A stretch of DNA of 14,141 nucleotides, taken from contig CAAGKE010000264.1 in NCBI GenBank assembly GCA_900770325.1, forward strand, positions 1-14,141, given 5' to 3'. Under the pieces are notes generated by a model. That model saw only the letters and a list, made by a program, of their open reading frames with translations, searched no databases and was not told where the DNA came from. The position numbers and the translations under genes were made by a program. Below, one piece after another: positions 6,697 to 14,116 of this stretch (position 1 is the first letter of the stretch; each line of letters begins with the position of its first letter). This stretch comes from Lachnospiraceae bacterium. Its GTDB lineage: Bacteria; Bacillota; Clostridia; Lachnospirales; Lachnospiraceae.

Positions 6697-6714
6697 GTTA
6701 CTGTGAACAGTAAC
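6697..6714. mobile_element. 18-bp MITE-like remnant
   Basis: GTTACTGTGAACAGTAAC is an 8-bp inverted repeat around a GA centre and is identical to the right terminus of the long element (4375-4392). The flanking 8-mers TTTTGCCT and TATTGCTT agree at 6 of 8 positions, so a decayed target duplication is possible but weak. It lies just beyond the lsrR stop, in the lsrR-lsrK spacer. Confidence 0.6.
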
Positions 6715-6725
6715 TATTGCTTCCA

Positions 6726-7676
6726 TTATGTGCCGGAAGACGCCGGGGTTTCCTCTGATTCCATAATCAGCCTTGCGGTCTCTTCATCGATGATCAGGCG
6801 GTTCAGATAGCCGCCCTCGAGAGTAGCCCGAATCGCCGCTGCCTTATTTACACCGCCCGCGATGCCAATCACATTGTCCAGGCTGCGCAGGACCTCCAGG
6901 GAGATGGACACCATACAGTCATCAAAGGCTGAGTGGACCTTTTCTCCGTTTCTGTCAATAAACTGGCTTAAAATATCCCCTACCGCTCCGCGCATGCTCA
7001 AAAGAAGAAAGTCATTGTTGGTCATGGTGCCATTCTTTAAAAGAGTGGCGCTGGGGTTCATGCCGCCGATGCCAACGACGGTCATGGAGGCATGCCATAT
7101 CATATCGAAGATCTCCTGGACTGACTTTTCCGCACGGATCATCGCTGCCGCTTCTGCGCTGGACATGATCAGTGGCGCGGGAATGGCGTACAGCTTTACA
7201 TCAGAGTAGGAAGTCTGTGAGCGGGGAAGGTAGTAATCCACGCCGCCGGTCAGACCAATAATGGAGAGGTGATAATCGCACATCTGCAGCAGATTTGTCA
7301 GAGTAAGGTTCAGCGTGTGACCATGCCCCCAGTTGACATAACAATCTTCGTGAATCTGGTCGGCCAGGTACATGGCGGCGGCCTTCCCGAGGGATTCGTT
7401 CACATCCGCCACATCGGAGGCGATGGGGACGATAAAAACATCCCGCAGCTTCCAGCGTTTTTTGAAATTCTGTTCCAGCTCCATCCGGCTGAACTGGCCG
7501 GAACGGAAGCGGAACTGGATGATGCCGTTGTGTCGGGCATAATCCAGAAGCTTTACGACGCGCATACGGGACACTCCCAGAGATGCGGCGATTTCCTGCT
7601 GAGTCATATTTTCAATATAATAATACCATGCGGATTTTAATGCGAGTATATATTCGAAATTGGATTCATCCGCCAT
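6726..7676 (-). CDS. lsrR: LsrR-like SorC/DeoR-family regulator
   Basis: This 316-aa protein (E. coli LsrR is 317) has an N-terminal helix-turn-helix at about 24-44 (MTQQEIAASLGVSRMRVVKLL). The sugar-phosphate-sensing SorC domain follows, with TGGVDYY, IPAPLIMSSAEAA, VGIGGMNPSATLL, RGAVGDIL and IAGGVNKAAAI. The family role is a repressor released by phospho-AI-2. The start at 7676 is preferred because GGAGGTGG lies a few bases upstream and the length then matches the family. A TTG at 7805 would add 43 residues with no ribosome binding site. It is divergent from lsrA and upstream of lsrK, the same layout as in E. coli. Binding to the AAACAAATG motifs in the divergent region is inferred. Confidence 0.9.
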   Translation of the reverse strand: MADESNFEYILALKSAWYYYIENMTQQEIAASLGVSRMRVVKLLDYARHNGIIQFRFRSGQFSRMELEQNFKKRWKLRDVFIVPIASDVADVNESLGKAAAMYLADQIHEDCYVNWGHGHTLNLTLTNLLQMCDYHLSIIGLTGGVDYYLPRSQTSYSDVKLYAIPAPLIMSSAEAAAMIRAEKSVQEIFDMIWHASMTVVGIGGMNPSATLLKNGTMTNNDFLLLSMRGAVGDILSQFIDRNGEKVHSAFDDCMVSISLEVLRSLDNVIGIAGGVNKAAAIRATLEGGYLNRLIIDEETARLIMESEETPASSGT

Positions 7677-7723
7677 ATGCCACCTCCGGTCTGACATCAA
7701 CCTGGATAACAGGCTGTGTGGTT

Positions 7724-7774
7724 TGCGGTATATTGTCATAAGGTATAAAACCGCAGATTGCTCTGTGCCTGCGG
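7724..7774 (-). promoter_or_regulatory. Possible attenuator with alternative hairpins in the lsrR leader
   Basis: In the mRNA sense, CCGCAG (7774-7769) can pair with CTGCGG (7756-7751), and this stem is followed directly by TTTTAT, like a weak intrinsic terminator. The same middle segment can instead pair with ACCGCA (7729-7724) through TGCGGT (7755-7750). The two hairpins exclude each other. They sit between the predicted lsrR promoter and its start codon. Function is inferred. Confidence 0.35.
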
Positions 7775-7803
7775 CATTTTTATGATTCTGACACTCATAC
7801 GGC

Positions 7804-7831
7804 AAACAAATGTCTAAGATTAAAACAAATG
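7804..7831. promoter_or_regulatory. Paired AAACAAATG motifs, candidate LsrR operator
   Basis: AAACAAATG occurs at 7804-7812 and 7823-7831, 19 bp apart, just downstream of the predicted lsrR transcription start near 7836. Related copies lie on the lsrA side of the same divergent region. Suggested as autoregulatory binding sites; no consensus is known to me for this branch. Confidence 0.35.
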
Positions 7832-7842
7832 ATTATATTCAT

Positions 7843-7870
7843 ACTATATCACATCGTAAGTAGAAGTCAA
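7843..7870 (-). promoter_or_regulatory. Predicted lsrR promoter
   Basis: On the - strand, TTGACT (7870-7865) and TATAGT (7848-7843) form a SigA-type -35/-10 pair with a 16-nt spacer. A start near 7836 would give an lsrR leader of about 160 nt. The flanks are AT-rich. Confidence 0.5.
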
Positions 7871-7958
7871 TTACCTTTTTTAAAAATATAGTAAAAATAA
7901 ACAAAATATCGGCCGGTTGCTTTCGGTAAATAATGCAAAAAAAAAGAAATGAAAGTTC

Positions 7959-7987
7959 TTGACATCTGTTTTGGAATGCATTATTAT
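7959..7987 (+). promoter_or_regulatory. Predicted lsrACDBF promoter
   Basis: TTGACA (7959-7964) and TATTAT (7982-7987) are separated by 17 nt. An overlapping TATAAT (7985-7990) would need 20 nt. This is the best SigA-like site in the divergent region. Transcription from about 7994 gives a leader of roughly 120 nt carrying the 8012-8062 motifs. Confidence 0.6.
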
Positions 7988-8011
7988 AATTTTACACAAA
8001 ACAGCAACGCG

Positions 8012-8062
8012 TTTATTTTGAAAACAAATTTAACGTTTCGATTATCGGTGCAACATTTGTTT
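8012..8062. promoter_or_regulatory. Candidate operator downstream of the lsrA promoter
   Basis: TTTATTTTGAAAACAAA (8012-8028) is a 17-bp palindrome with one mismatched pair, centred at 8020. It overlaps AAACAAATT (8022-8030). A reversed copy, CATTTGTTT, lies at 8054-8062. Their position just downstream of the predicted start suits a repressor roadblock by the SorC-type regulator. This is inferred from motif sharing with 7804-7831. Confidence 0.4.
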
Positions 8063-8111
8063 GATTTGGTGCCGTGTAAGAATAAAATCGCGGGAAATGG
8101 AGGGATGGTTG

Positions 8112-9635
8112 TTGGGGGAAAAGAATAATAGTACGCCTTTGCTCGAAATTAGGGGCGTGCAGAAATCATTTGGTATGAATTCTGTTCTGAAGGGCATTAA
8201 TCTGACACTGGACCGCAGTGAGGTACTGGCTCTGATCGGAGGAAATGGAGCCGGAAAGAGCACCCTGATGAAAATTATCATGGGATTGTATACGGAAGAT
8301 GAAGGAGATATCTTCATTGATGGGAAAAAAGTGGTTCTGAACAAGCCGGCGGCTTCCCTGGCAGCTGGTATTTATATGGTGCCGCAGGAGCCGCTGATCT
8401 TCCCGCATATGACGGTAGAGGAAAACATTCTTATCGGATTTAATGAAAAGAAAGCGGTACTTCATGCCAGACTGCAGGAGAAGATGAAGGAAACAGGCTT
8501 CCGCCTGGAACTGTCTCAGAAGGCCAACACGCTGTCTATCGCAGAACAGGAGCTGGTCGAGATCCTCAGGGGGCTGATGCGTGAAGCGAAGATCCTGATT
8601 CTGGATGAGCCGACCAGTGCTCTGACCTTTGACGAGGTGGAGAGTCTTTTCCGCTGCGTAAGAAAGCTGCAGGAAAAAGGTATCGGTATGTTTTATATCA
8701 CACACCGCCTGAATGAAGTTTTTGAGATTGCTACTTCCGTTGCTATTATGCGTGATGGCATGATCAAGCTGTCGGGTGCGGTCGGTGAGTTTACGCGGGA
8801 AATGCTTGTTAAGGGGCTGCTGCCGCCGAATGTGGAAGAAGTCAGCAAGTCGCAGGCACAGCAGGGTGCATCTGTTGATTACAGCCATGCGAAACCGGTG
8901 CTGCGGCTGGAAAAGTATACCGGCTACGGGTTCAATGATATTACGCTGGATCTTTATCCGGGAGAGATCCTCGGCGTGGCTGGCGTGGTAGGCGCAGGCC
9001 GGACGGAGTTTGCCACTACGATCTTTGGTATGGATAAGGTGCTTTCGGGAAAGGTGTACCTGGAGGATCAGGATATCACGGGGCTTCCTACGGCGAAGGT
9101 TCTGGCAGCCGGGCTGGATTATGTGCCGGAGGACCGGCATGTGAACGGATTGTTTAAAATGAGGGATGCGGCAGCGAATACCACGGCTTCGATCCTTCCG
9201 AGAAATAAGATGGGAAAGGTATTCCTGGATAAGAAGGAAGAGATCCAGACTTCCCTGACATATGTAAAACATTTCCGCACGAAGGTTACGGGACTGGATC
9301 AGGAGGTTGGAAGTCTGTCCGGCGGAAACCAGCAAAAGATAATCCTGGGCCGGGCTCTGGCTACGGAACCAAAGGTTGTAATTCTGGATGAGCCTACGCG
9401 CGGTATCGATGCTGCGGCCCGAGGCGATGTGTATAATATTATCCAGCAGCTGAAAACGCAGGGCGTGGCGGTGATGCTGATTTCTTCCGACATGGAAGAG
9501 ATCATTGAACTGGCGGATCGTGCCGTTACCGTGCATCAGGGCCGGGTGAATGCTTTCTTTAAAAAGGATGAGATCAACCAGGATAATCTGATGGCGGCTG
9601 CCTTTGGTATCACAAAAGAGGAAAAGGAGGTGTAG
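8112..9635 (+). CDS. lsrA: AI-2 ABC importer, fused double ATP-binding subunit (LsrA)
   Basis: This protein of about 507 aa has two ABC domains, as in sugar importers of the RbsA/LsrA class. Domain 1 has Walker A GGNGAGKST (43-51), a degenerate signature (LSIAEQ) and Walker B ILILDEP (161-167). Domain 2 has a degenerate Walker A (GVVGAGRTE, Arg for Lys), the canonical signature LSGGNQQK and VVILDEPTRGID. That asymmetry is usual in the family. The start is uncertain: the TTG at 8112 has GGAGGG (8099-8104) 7 nt upstream and is preferred. The ATG at 8097 adds 5 residues with a poor site, and the frame is open back to a TTG at 8061. It should energise import through LsrC and LsrD. The AI-2 specificity call rests on the locus. 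Confidence 0.88.
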   Translation: MGEKNNSTPLLEIRGVQKSFGMNSVLKGINLTLDRSEVLALIGGNGAGKSTLMKIIMGLYTEDEGDIFIDGKKVVLNKPAASLAAGIYMVPQEPLIFPHMTVEENILIGFNEKKAVLHARLQEKMKETGFRLELSQKANTLSIAEQELVEILRGLMREAKILILDEPTSALTFDEVESLFRCVRKLQEKGIGMFYITHRLNEVFEIATSVAIMRDGMIKLSGAVGEFTREMLVKGLLPPNVEEVSKSQAQQGASVDYSHAKPVLRLEKYTGYGFNDITLDLYPGEILGVAGVVGAGRTEFATTIFGMDKVLSGKVYLEDQDITGLPTAKVLAAGLDYVPEDRHVNGLFKMRDAAANTTASILPRNKMGKVFLDKKEEIQTSLTYVKHFRTKVTGLDQEVGSLSGGNQQKIILGRALATEPKVVILDEPTRGIDAAARGDVYNIIQQLKTQGVAVMLISSDMEEIIELADRAVTVHQGRVNAFFKKDEINQDNLMAAAFGITKEEKEV

Positions 9636-9637
9636 GC

Positions 9638-10645
9638 GTGGACAAATTAAAAAAGATTTTGAAAGCACGTGAGATGACGAGCTTCCTTTGCCTTGTTGCC
9701 CTGTTTTTGGTTGTAGGTGTCATCAACCCCTCCTTCCTGACTGTGGGTAATATTCTGAACTGCCTGAACGGAGCTGTAGTATATACGATACTGGCGGCAG
9801 GCATTGCGTTCGTAATTCTGGTCGGCGAGATCGACTGTTCCATTGGTGCGACGCTCTGTATGTGTGCGTCCGTATGCTGCTGTATGATCCGTGACGGAGC
9901 TCCTTTCGTTGTGGGTGTGCTTGCAGCGCTGGGTGTAGGTGCCCTGATCGGTCTGTTCAATGGCTGGGGCGTGGCGATTTTGAAGATCCCTTCCCTGATC
10001 TTTACGGTTGGTGTGATGGGAACCGTGCGCGGTCTGGTTTATGTGTACACGAACTGTAAGTGGGTGGAAAACCTTCCTCCTTACTATACGCAGATCGCTC
10101 AGGCGAAGGTGGGCGGTCTGACCGGCATTTATATTTTTGCAATCGCCCTGACCATTATCGCCTATATTTTGACGACAAAAACCAGACAGGGACAGTATTT
10201 TGTAGCTGTAGGAAATAACGCCGGCGGTGCCGATCTGGTGGGTATTCCGGCAAAAAAGGTAAAACTGATAGCTTATGTGCTCTGCGGGATTTTTGCAGCG
10301 ATCGCAGGTATCGTATATGGTACCCGTGTGGGCTTCATCCAGCCTTCCACCGGAAACGGATATGAGATGACGGCAATCGCAGCCTGTGTGCTGGGCGGTC
10401 TGAGTCTGAATGGCGGTGTGGGTTCCCTGCTGGGCAGCGCGATCGGAGCCGTGATCATTTCCTCGATTTCCAGACTGCTGGTATTTATCGGGCTTTCTTC
10501 CGATTATAATGATGCAATCACCGGAATTATCCTGATCGCAATCGTGGTATTTGACGCGGTGAATCAGGCGAATGGCGAAAAGAAGATCAGGCGGGCGCGT
10601 CTGCTGGCGCGGGCGTCTGTGGCAGAAGGAGGTAAGGCAGAATGA
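9638..10645 (+). CDS. lsrC: AI-2 ABC importer permease (LsrC)
   Basis: This 335-aa membrane permease of the ribose/AI-2 branch has multiple hydrophobic helices. The family loop EMTAIAACVLGG, followed by a GG-rich segment, is close to the end of E. coli LsrC (EMKAIAACVLGG). It starts with GTG at 9638, two bases after the lsrA stop, with AAGGAGG (9624-9630) 7 nt upstream. Its last four bases overlap the lsrD start (ATGA). It should form the membrane channel together with LsrD. An unusual cluster of five cysteines (C74, C76, C80, C81, C82) lies in a predicted membrane segment, where E. coli LsrC has one. The tail is basic (KKIRRARLLAR). Confidence 0.9.
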   Translation: MDKLKKILKAREMTSFLCLVALFLVVGVINPSFLTVGNILNCLNGAVVYTILAAGIAFVILVGEIDCSIGATLCMCASVCCCMIRDGAPFVVGVLAALGVGALIGLFNGWGVAILKIPSLIFTVGVMGTVRGLVYVYTNCKWVENLPPYYTQIAQAKVGGLTGIYIFAIALTIIAYILTTKTRQGQYFVAVGNNAGGADLVGIPAKKVKLIAYVLCGIFAAIAGIVYGTRVGFIQPSTGNGYEMTAIAACVLGGLSLNGGVGSLLGSAIGAVIISSISRLLVFIGLSSDYNDAITGIILIAIVVFDAVNQANGEKKIRRARLLARASVAEGGKAE

Positions 10646-11703
10646 GTAAAAAAGAAATCAATGCGGCACAGGAACCGCTGATCGCTTATACTACTCCCAA
10701 AGCCAGGATTAAAAAAGCACTGCTGAGCTGGGAGGCCTTCCTGTTTTTGCTTATTGTTCTGGAGTTTGTGATTTTCGGAACGGCCAATCCCCGTTTCCTG
10801 ATGACAAGGGTTATTTTTGGCTCGCTGAATGATGTAATGCCTGTCTGCATTATATCACTGTTTGTTACTTTTGTTCTGATTACCGGAGGTATCGATATTC
10901 AGGCTGCATCTATACTGGGACTGACATCTATAACCATCGGTGTTGGCTGGCAGGATTTCGGTCTGAACATCTGGGTGGCGGCGGCCATTGGTCTGGTTTT
11001 TGCCGTGGGCTGCGGTGCTCTGTCCGGTTTCTTCATTGCATATTGCGGCGTTCAGGCGATGGTAATCACGCTGGGAGGAAGCTTCCTGTATGCGGGTATT
11101 GCGCTATTGATTTCAAACCTTTCGCAGTCTGCCGCGTACCAGGGCATCAGTGGCTTTCCGGAGTATTTTACCTTTGTCGGCAAATACAAGATCGGAGGCG
11201 TTGTGCCGATCCAGCTGGTGATATTTATAATTCTGGCTGTGATTGCCTATCTGCTTTTGCATAAGACAAAATATGGCCGCCGGGTTTTCCTGGTGGGTAC
11301 AAACAAAGAGGCGGCGGAGTATTGCGGAATCAATACCCGCTGGACGATCATGAGTACATATATGCTTTCCGGGCTGGCTGCAGGGATCGCCGGCATTATC
11401 ACGACTGCTTATGTAGGATCCTCTAAATGTGACCTTGGAAGCACGACGACAATGTCTATTATCACTGCGGTTGTACTGGGCGGTACATTGAGCACCGGCG
11501 GAAAAGGTTCCATTGTCGGGACTGCCCTGGCAGCACTGGTAGTTGGTATTCTTCGTTTTGGTCTGCCGCTGGCTTTCAGGGTAAACAGCCAGTATCTGGA
11601 TGTTCCGGTAGGTCTGCTGCTGATTGCTGTGGTTGTGGGCAGAGCAGTGATTTCTTCACCGACCGTGCAGAACCTGCGGGCGAGGAGAAAGAAGAAGGCG
11701 TAA
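10642..11703 (+). CDS. lsrD: AI-2 ABC importer permease (LsrD)
   Basis: This 353-aa permease is the second membrane subunit. It matches LsrD-type blocks: SWE...FGTANPRFL near residues 30-52, GGIDIQAASILGL, VITLGGSFLYAG, SSKCDLGSTTTMSIITAVVLGG, GKGSIVGTALAALVVG and a terminal LLIAVVVGRAV. The ATG at 10642 overlaps the lsrC stop (ATGA), with an AGGAGG inside the end of lsrC, so translation is probably coupled. A hydrophilic N-terminal extension of about 30 residues precedes the first helix, making it longer than E. coli LsrD (about 330). Assignment to LsrD over LsrC follows sequence blocks and gene order. Confidence 0.9.
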   Translation: MSKKEINAAQEPLIAYTTPKARIKKALLSWEAFLFLLIVLEFVIFGTANPRFLMTRVIFGSLNDVMPVCIISLFVTFVLITGGIDIQAASILGLTSITIGVGWQDFGLNIWVAAAIGLVFAVGCGALSGFFIAYCGVQAMVITLGGSFLYAGIALLISNLSQSAAYQGISGFPEYFTFVGKYKIGGVVPIQLVIFIILAVIAYLLLHKTKYGRRVFLVGTNKEAAEYCGINTRWTIMSTYMLSGLAAGIAGIITTAYVGSSKCDLGSTTTMSIITAVVLGGTLSTGGKGSIVGTALAALVVGILRFGLPLAFRVNSQYLDVPVGLLLIAVVVGRAVISSPTVQNLRARRKKKA

Positions 11704-11780
11704 ATATAAGTTAAATAAGTTATTGTGTATTCTGGGCGGGAATCCCATGAAAATAAAAATTTAAAAAGGAGAGTAGAAAC

Positions 11781-12860
11781 ATGAAAAAATCACTTTTACT
11801 TGCATCAACACTTTGCTTAGCTATGAGCTTTGGTATGGTTGCTTCCGCGGAAGAGTATCCGGATCTGTCTGATAAGCTGGTATACTTCATCCCGAAGGTA
11901 ACAGGAAACTCTTTCTTTGAGTCTGCAAACGATGGATCCCAGAAGTTTGCGGAAGATCCCAGCTGGGGCTTCACTATTCAGTATGAAGGTTCTCCCAATG
12001 CTGACGTAACCGATCAGATCACCTGTATCAACAATGCAATTAACGCAGGCGCTGATGCAATCGTACTTTCAGCAGTAGATGCGACCGGTACCGACGCAAT
12101 CATGGAAGAAGCAGCTGCTCAGGGCATCGTTGTTTGTACCTGGGACTCTGATATCACCGTATCCTCCCGTCAGATCATGGTTTCCCAGGGCTCCCCGCAG
12201 CTTCTGGCTGAGTTCCTGATCCAGCAGGCTGAGTATGCTCTGACCGCAGAAGGCAAAGATCCTGCTGCAGATGAGATTTCTTATGTATGGCATTATTCCA
12301 ACCCGACCGTTACAGACCAGAACTCCTGGGTTGAGGCGGCACAGGCAATCATTGCTGAGAAATATCCGAACTGGACAATGGCTTCTCCGGACTACTTCTA
12401 TTCCAATCAGGACTCTGACCAGGCTGTATCCATCGGTGAGTCCATCCTGGAAGCATATCCGGACATTGATCTGATTATGTGCCCGGACTCCACTGCAATG
12501 CCCGGACAGGCTCAGGCTATTCAGAACAAAGGCCTGACCAAAGCAGATGTGTGCGCAATTGGTTTCGCTACCCCGAATGCAGTTGCTGATTTCATCGACA
12601 ATGGCATCATTGACTGTGCAGGACTGTGGGATACCGCTATTCAGGGTGGTATTGCCTGCTACGTTGGCGCTTATCTGGCAGCAGGAAACGAGCTGCATGT
12701 AGGCGACAAGCTTGACATCCCGCAGATCGGCGAAGTTGAGATCCGTGAGAATGCTGAGATCTCAGAAGGCGCTGAGACTGGCGAAGTGAACAACGGCGTT
12801 ATCTTCCTTCCGGAAAGAACCATGTGGACTGCTGAGAATGTTCATGATTACAACTTCTAA
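11781..12860 (+). CDS. lsrB: AI-2-binding protein (LsrB)
   Basis: This 359-aa periplasmic-binding-type protein has an N-terminal signal (MKKSLLLAST to about VASA, residues 1-23). It aligns with E. coli LsrB through FIPKVTG, VLSAV, TWDSD, PTVTDQN, FATPN, LWD, GDKLDI and LPER. The AI-2 contact residues known from enteric LsrB map to K39, D122, D179, Q180 and P235. The Ala that follows P-x in E. coli is Ser237 here. No lipobox is present: C12 sits in the hydrophobic core after Leu, and cleavage after VASA looks like signal peptidase I. That is unusual for an importer binding protein in a single-membrane bacterium. The SD AAGGAG is 9 nt upstream. It lies 77 bp after lsrD, and its codons look optimised for high expression. 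Confidence 0.92.
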   Translation: MKKSLLLASTLCLAMSFGMVASAEEYPDLSDKLVYFIPKVTGNSFFESANDGSQKFAEDPSWGFTIQYEGSPNADVTDQITCINNAINAGADAIVLSAVDATGTDAIMEEAAAQGIVVCTWDSDITVSSRQIMVSQGSPQLLAEFLIQQAEYALTAEGKDPAADEISYVWHYSNPTVTDQNSWVEAAQAIIAEKYPNWTMASPDYFYSNQDSDQAVSIGESILEAYPDIDLIMCPDSTAMPGQAQAIQNKGLTKADVCAIGFATPNAVADFIDNGIIDCAGLWDTAIQGGIACYVGAYLAAGNELHVGDKLDIPQIGEVEIRENAEISEGAETGEVNNGVIFLPERTMWTAENVHDYNF

Positions 12861-13122
12861 TTTATAATACTGCAGCGCGGCAGGTCGGAAACGGACTGTG
12901 TCCGGCTGCGGCAAATGAAAAATAACTGCGGTAATATGCCGCAGGGAAACGGTCTGGGCGGTCAGGACTGCTGGCTGTCCGGATCCGTAAGATAGAATAT
13001 AAACCAGCCGGTATCTGTAAAATATATGATTCCCGCCAGAGCTGGCCGGAAGGTTTTTATGTCTGTATATTGGAAATGGCTTTTAAGGAAGCCGGCAGAC
13101 AGAGAAAAAAAGGAGACATGAA
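12861..13122 (+). other. lsrB-lsrF spacer with small hairpins
   Basis: This 262-bp gap in an otherwise tight operon has no convincing reading frame or promoter. It holds CGGAC/GTCCG (12892-12896 with 12900-12904) and CTGCGG/CCGCAG (12926-12931 with 12939-12944). Neither is followed by a T-run. They may stabilise the 3' end of an abundant lsrB transcript. AAGGAG shortly before 13123 serves lsrF. Confidence 0.3.
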
Positions 13123-14001
13123 ATGGCTGACTTAGAAGGTTTAAAAGTTGCAAAAAATTATTATGTTGATACGCCCTTTGCAAACCAGGGTGATTTCCAT
13201 GTAAAGGGTGCAAATAATCTGGACTGGGGCATGAAGAAGCACCTGTCAAATATTTTTAATCCGAAAACGGGCAAAACAGTGATGTTTGCCTTTGACCATG
13301 GTTATTTTATGGGGTCTACGGCAGGATTGGAACGTCTGGATCTTGTTATTCCAAAACTGTTGGATAATGTAGACTGCCTGATGGGCACGAGGGGTGCCCT
13401 GCGCACCTGTGTGCGTCCGGATTGCCGAAAGGCGATCGCACTGCGTACTACTTCCGGTTCATCCATGCTGCAGGAAGATCTGTCTCATGAGATCGTTGCA
13501 GTTGATATCATGGATGCTGTAAGAATGAATGCAGACTGTATGGCGGTTCAGTGTTTTATTGGCGCAGATGGCCAGCTTTCAAGCCTGGACAATCTTTCCC
13601 GGGTGATCAATGACGGCCTGCGCTACAGTATTCCGACTATGGGTGTTGTGGCGGTAGGAAAAGATATGGCCCGCACCGACCGCTATTTTAAACTGGCCAC
13701 CCGTATCCTGGCAGAAATGGGTGTGCAGATGGTAAAGACATATAATGTAGAAAATTTTGAAGAGATCGTAGCTGCCTGCCCGGTTCCCATCGTGGTGGCC
13801 GGAGGAAAAAAACTTCCGGAGCGGGATGCGATGACTCTGGCGTATGATGTAATCTCCAAGGGTGCCTGCGGTGTGGACATGGGCCGCAATATCTTCCAGA
13901 GCACCCATCCGGTAGAGATGAGCGCCGCGATCGCAAAGATCGTACATGAAGGCTTCACAGACAAAGAAGCATATGAGTTTTATGAAGATGCAATTCACTG
14001 A
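13123..14001 (+). CDS. lsrF: 3-hydroxy-5-phosphonooxypentane-2,4-dione thiolase (LsrF)
   Basis: This 292-aa class I aldolase-fold enzyme is predicted to act late in AI-2 catabolism. Known LsrF transfers an acetyl group from phospho-HPD to CoA, giving dihydroxyacetone phosphate and acetyl-CoA. Similarity to E. coli LsrF is strong: LDWGM, FNPKTGKTVM(F/L)AFDHGYF, GLER, VGKDM, RYF(K/S)LATRI, CPVPIV(V/I)AGGKKLPER and GVDMGRNIFQS. The catalytic lysine maps to K205 in MVKTY. The start has AAGGAG upstream. It follows lsrB after a 262-bp gap. It is the strongest evidence that this locus handles AI-2 rather than a general pentose. Confidence 0.95.
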   Translation: MADLEGLKVAKNYYVDTPFANQGDFHVKGANNLDWGMKKHLSNIFNPKTGKTVMFAFDHGYFMGSTAGLERLDLVIPKLLDNVDCLMGTRGALRTCVRPDCRKAIALRTTSGSSMLQEDLSHEIVAVDIMDAVRMNADCMAVQCFIGADGQLSSLDNLSRVINDGLRYSIPTMGVVAVGKDMARTDRYFKLATRILAEMGVQMVKTYNVENFEEIVAACPVPIVVAGGKKLPERDAMTLAYDVISKGACGVDMGRNIFQSTHPVEMSAAIAKIVHEGFTDKEAYEFYEDAIH

Positions 14002-14116
14002 TTAGACAGTTACTCCCGTTTGGGGGACAACAGAAAAGTAATCATAAAAAAGGAGCGGACCTTCGGGTATTTTGAGTTTCCGGGACCGCCCATCCATAAT
14101 AAAGGAGGAATGCAAC
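14002..14116 (+). other. Spacer after lsrF
   Basis: This short gap carries an imperfect stem, GCGGACC (14055-14061) with GGACCGC (14083-14089), with one internal A-A mismatch and no T-run. An AAGGAG at about 14050 has no start codon at a suitable distance. Nothing else is supported. Confidence 0.25.

Noticed and set aside
7677..7805. N-terminal extension of lsrR starting at a TTG
   Set aside because: No ribosome binding site; it covers the leader hairpins, and the protein would be 43 residues longer than the family.
8166..9668. Long minus-strand frame (500 codons) opposite lsrA
   Set aside because: Antisense shadow of lsrA, which has all ABC motifs; composition rich in His, Gln and Arg is typical of false frames.
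14002..14040. Another GTTACT...AGTAA element after lsrF
   Set aside because: Only the first six bases resemble the family ends and no matching flanks were found.
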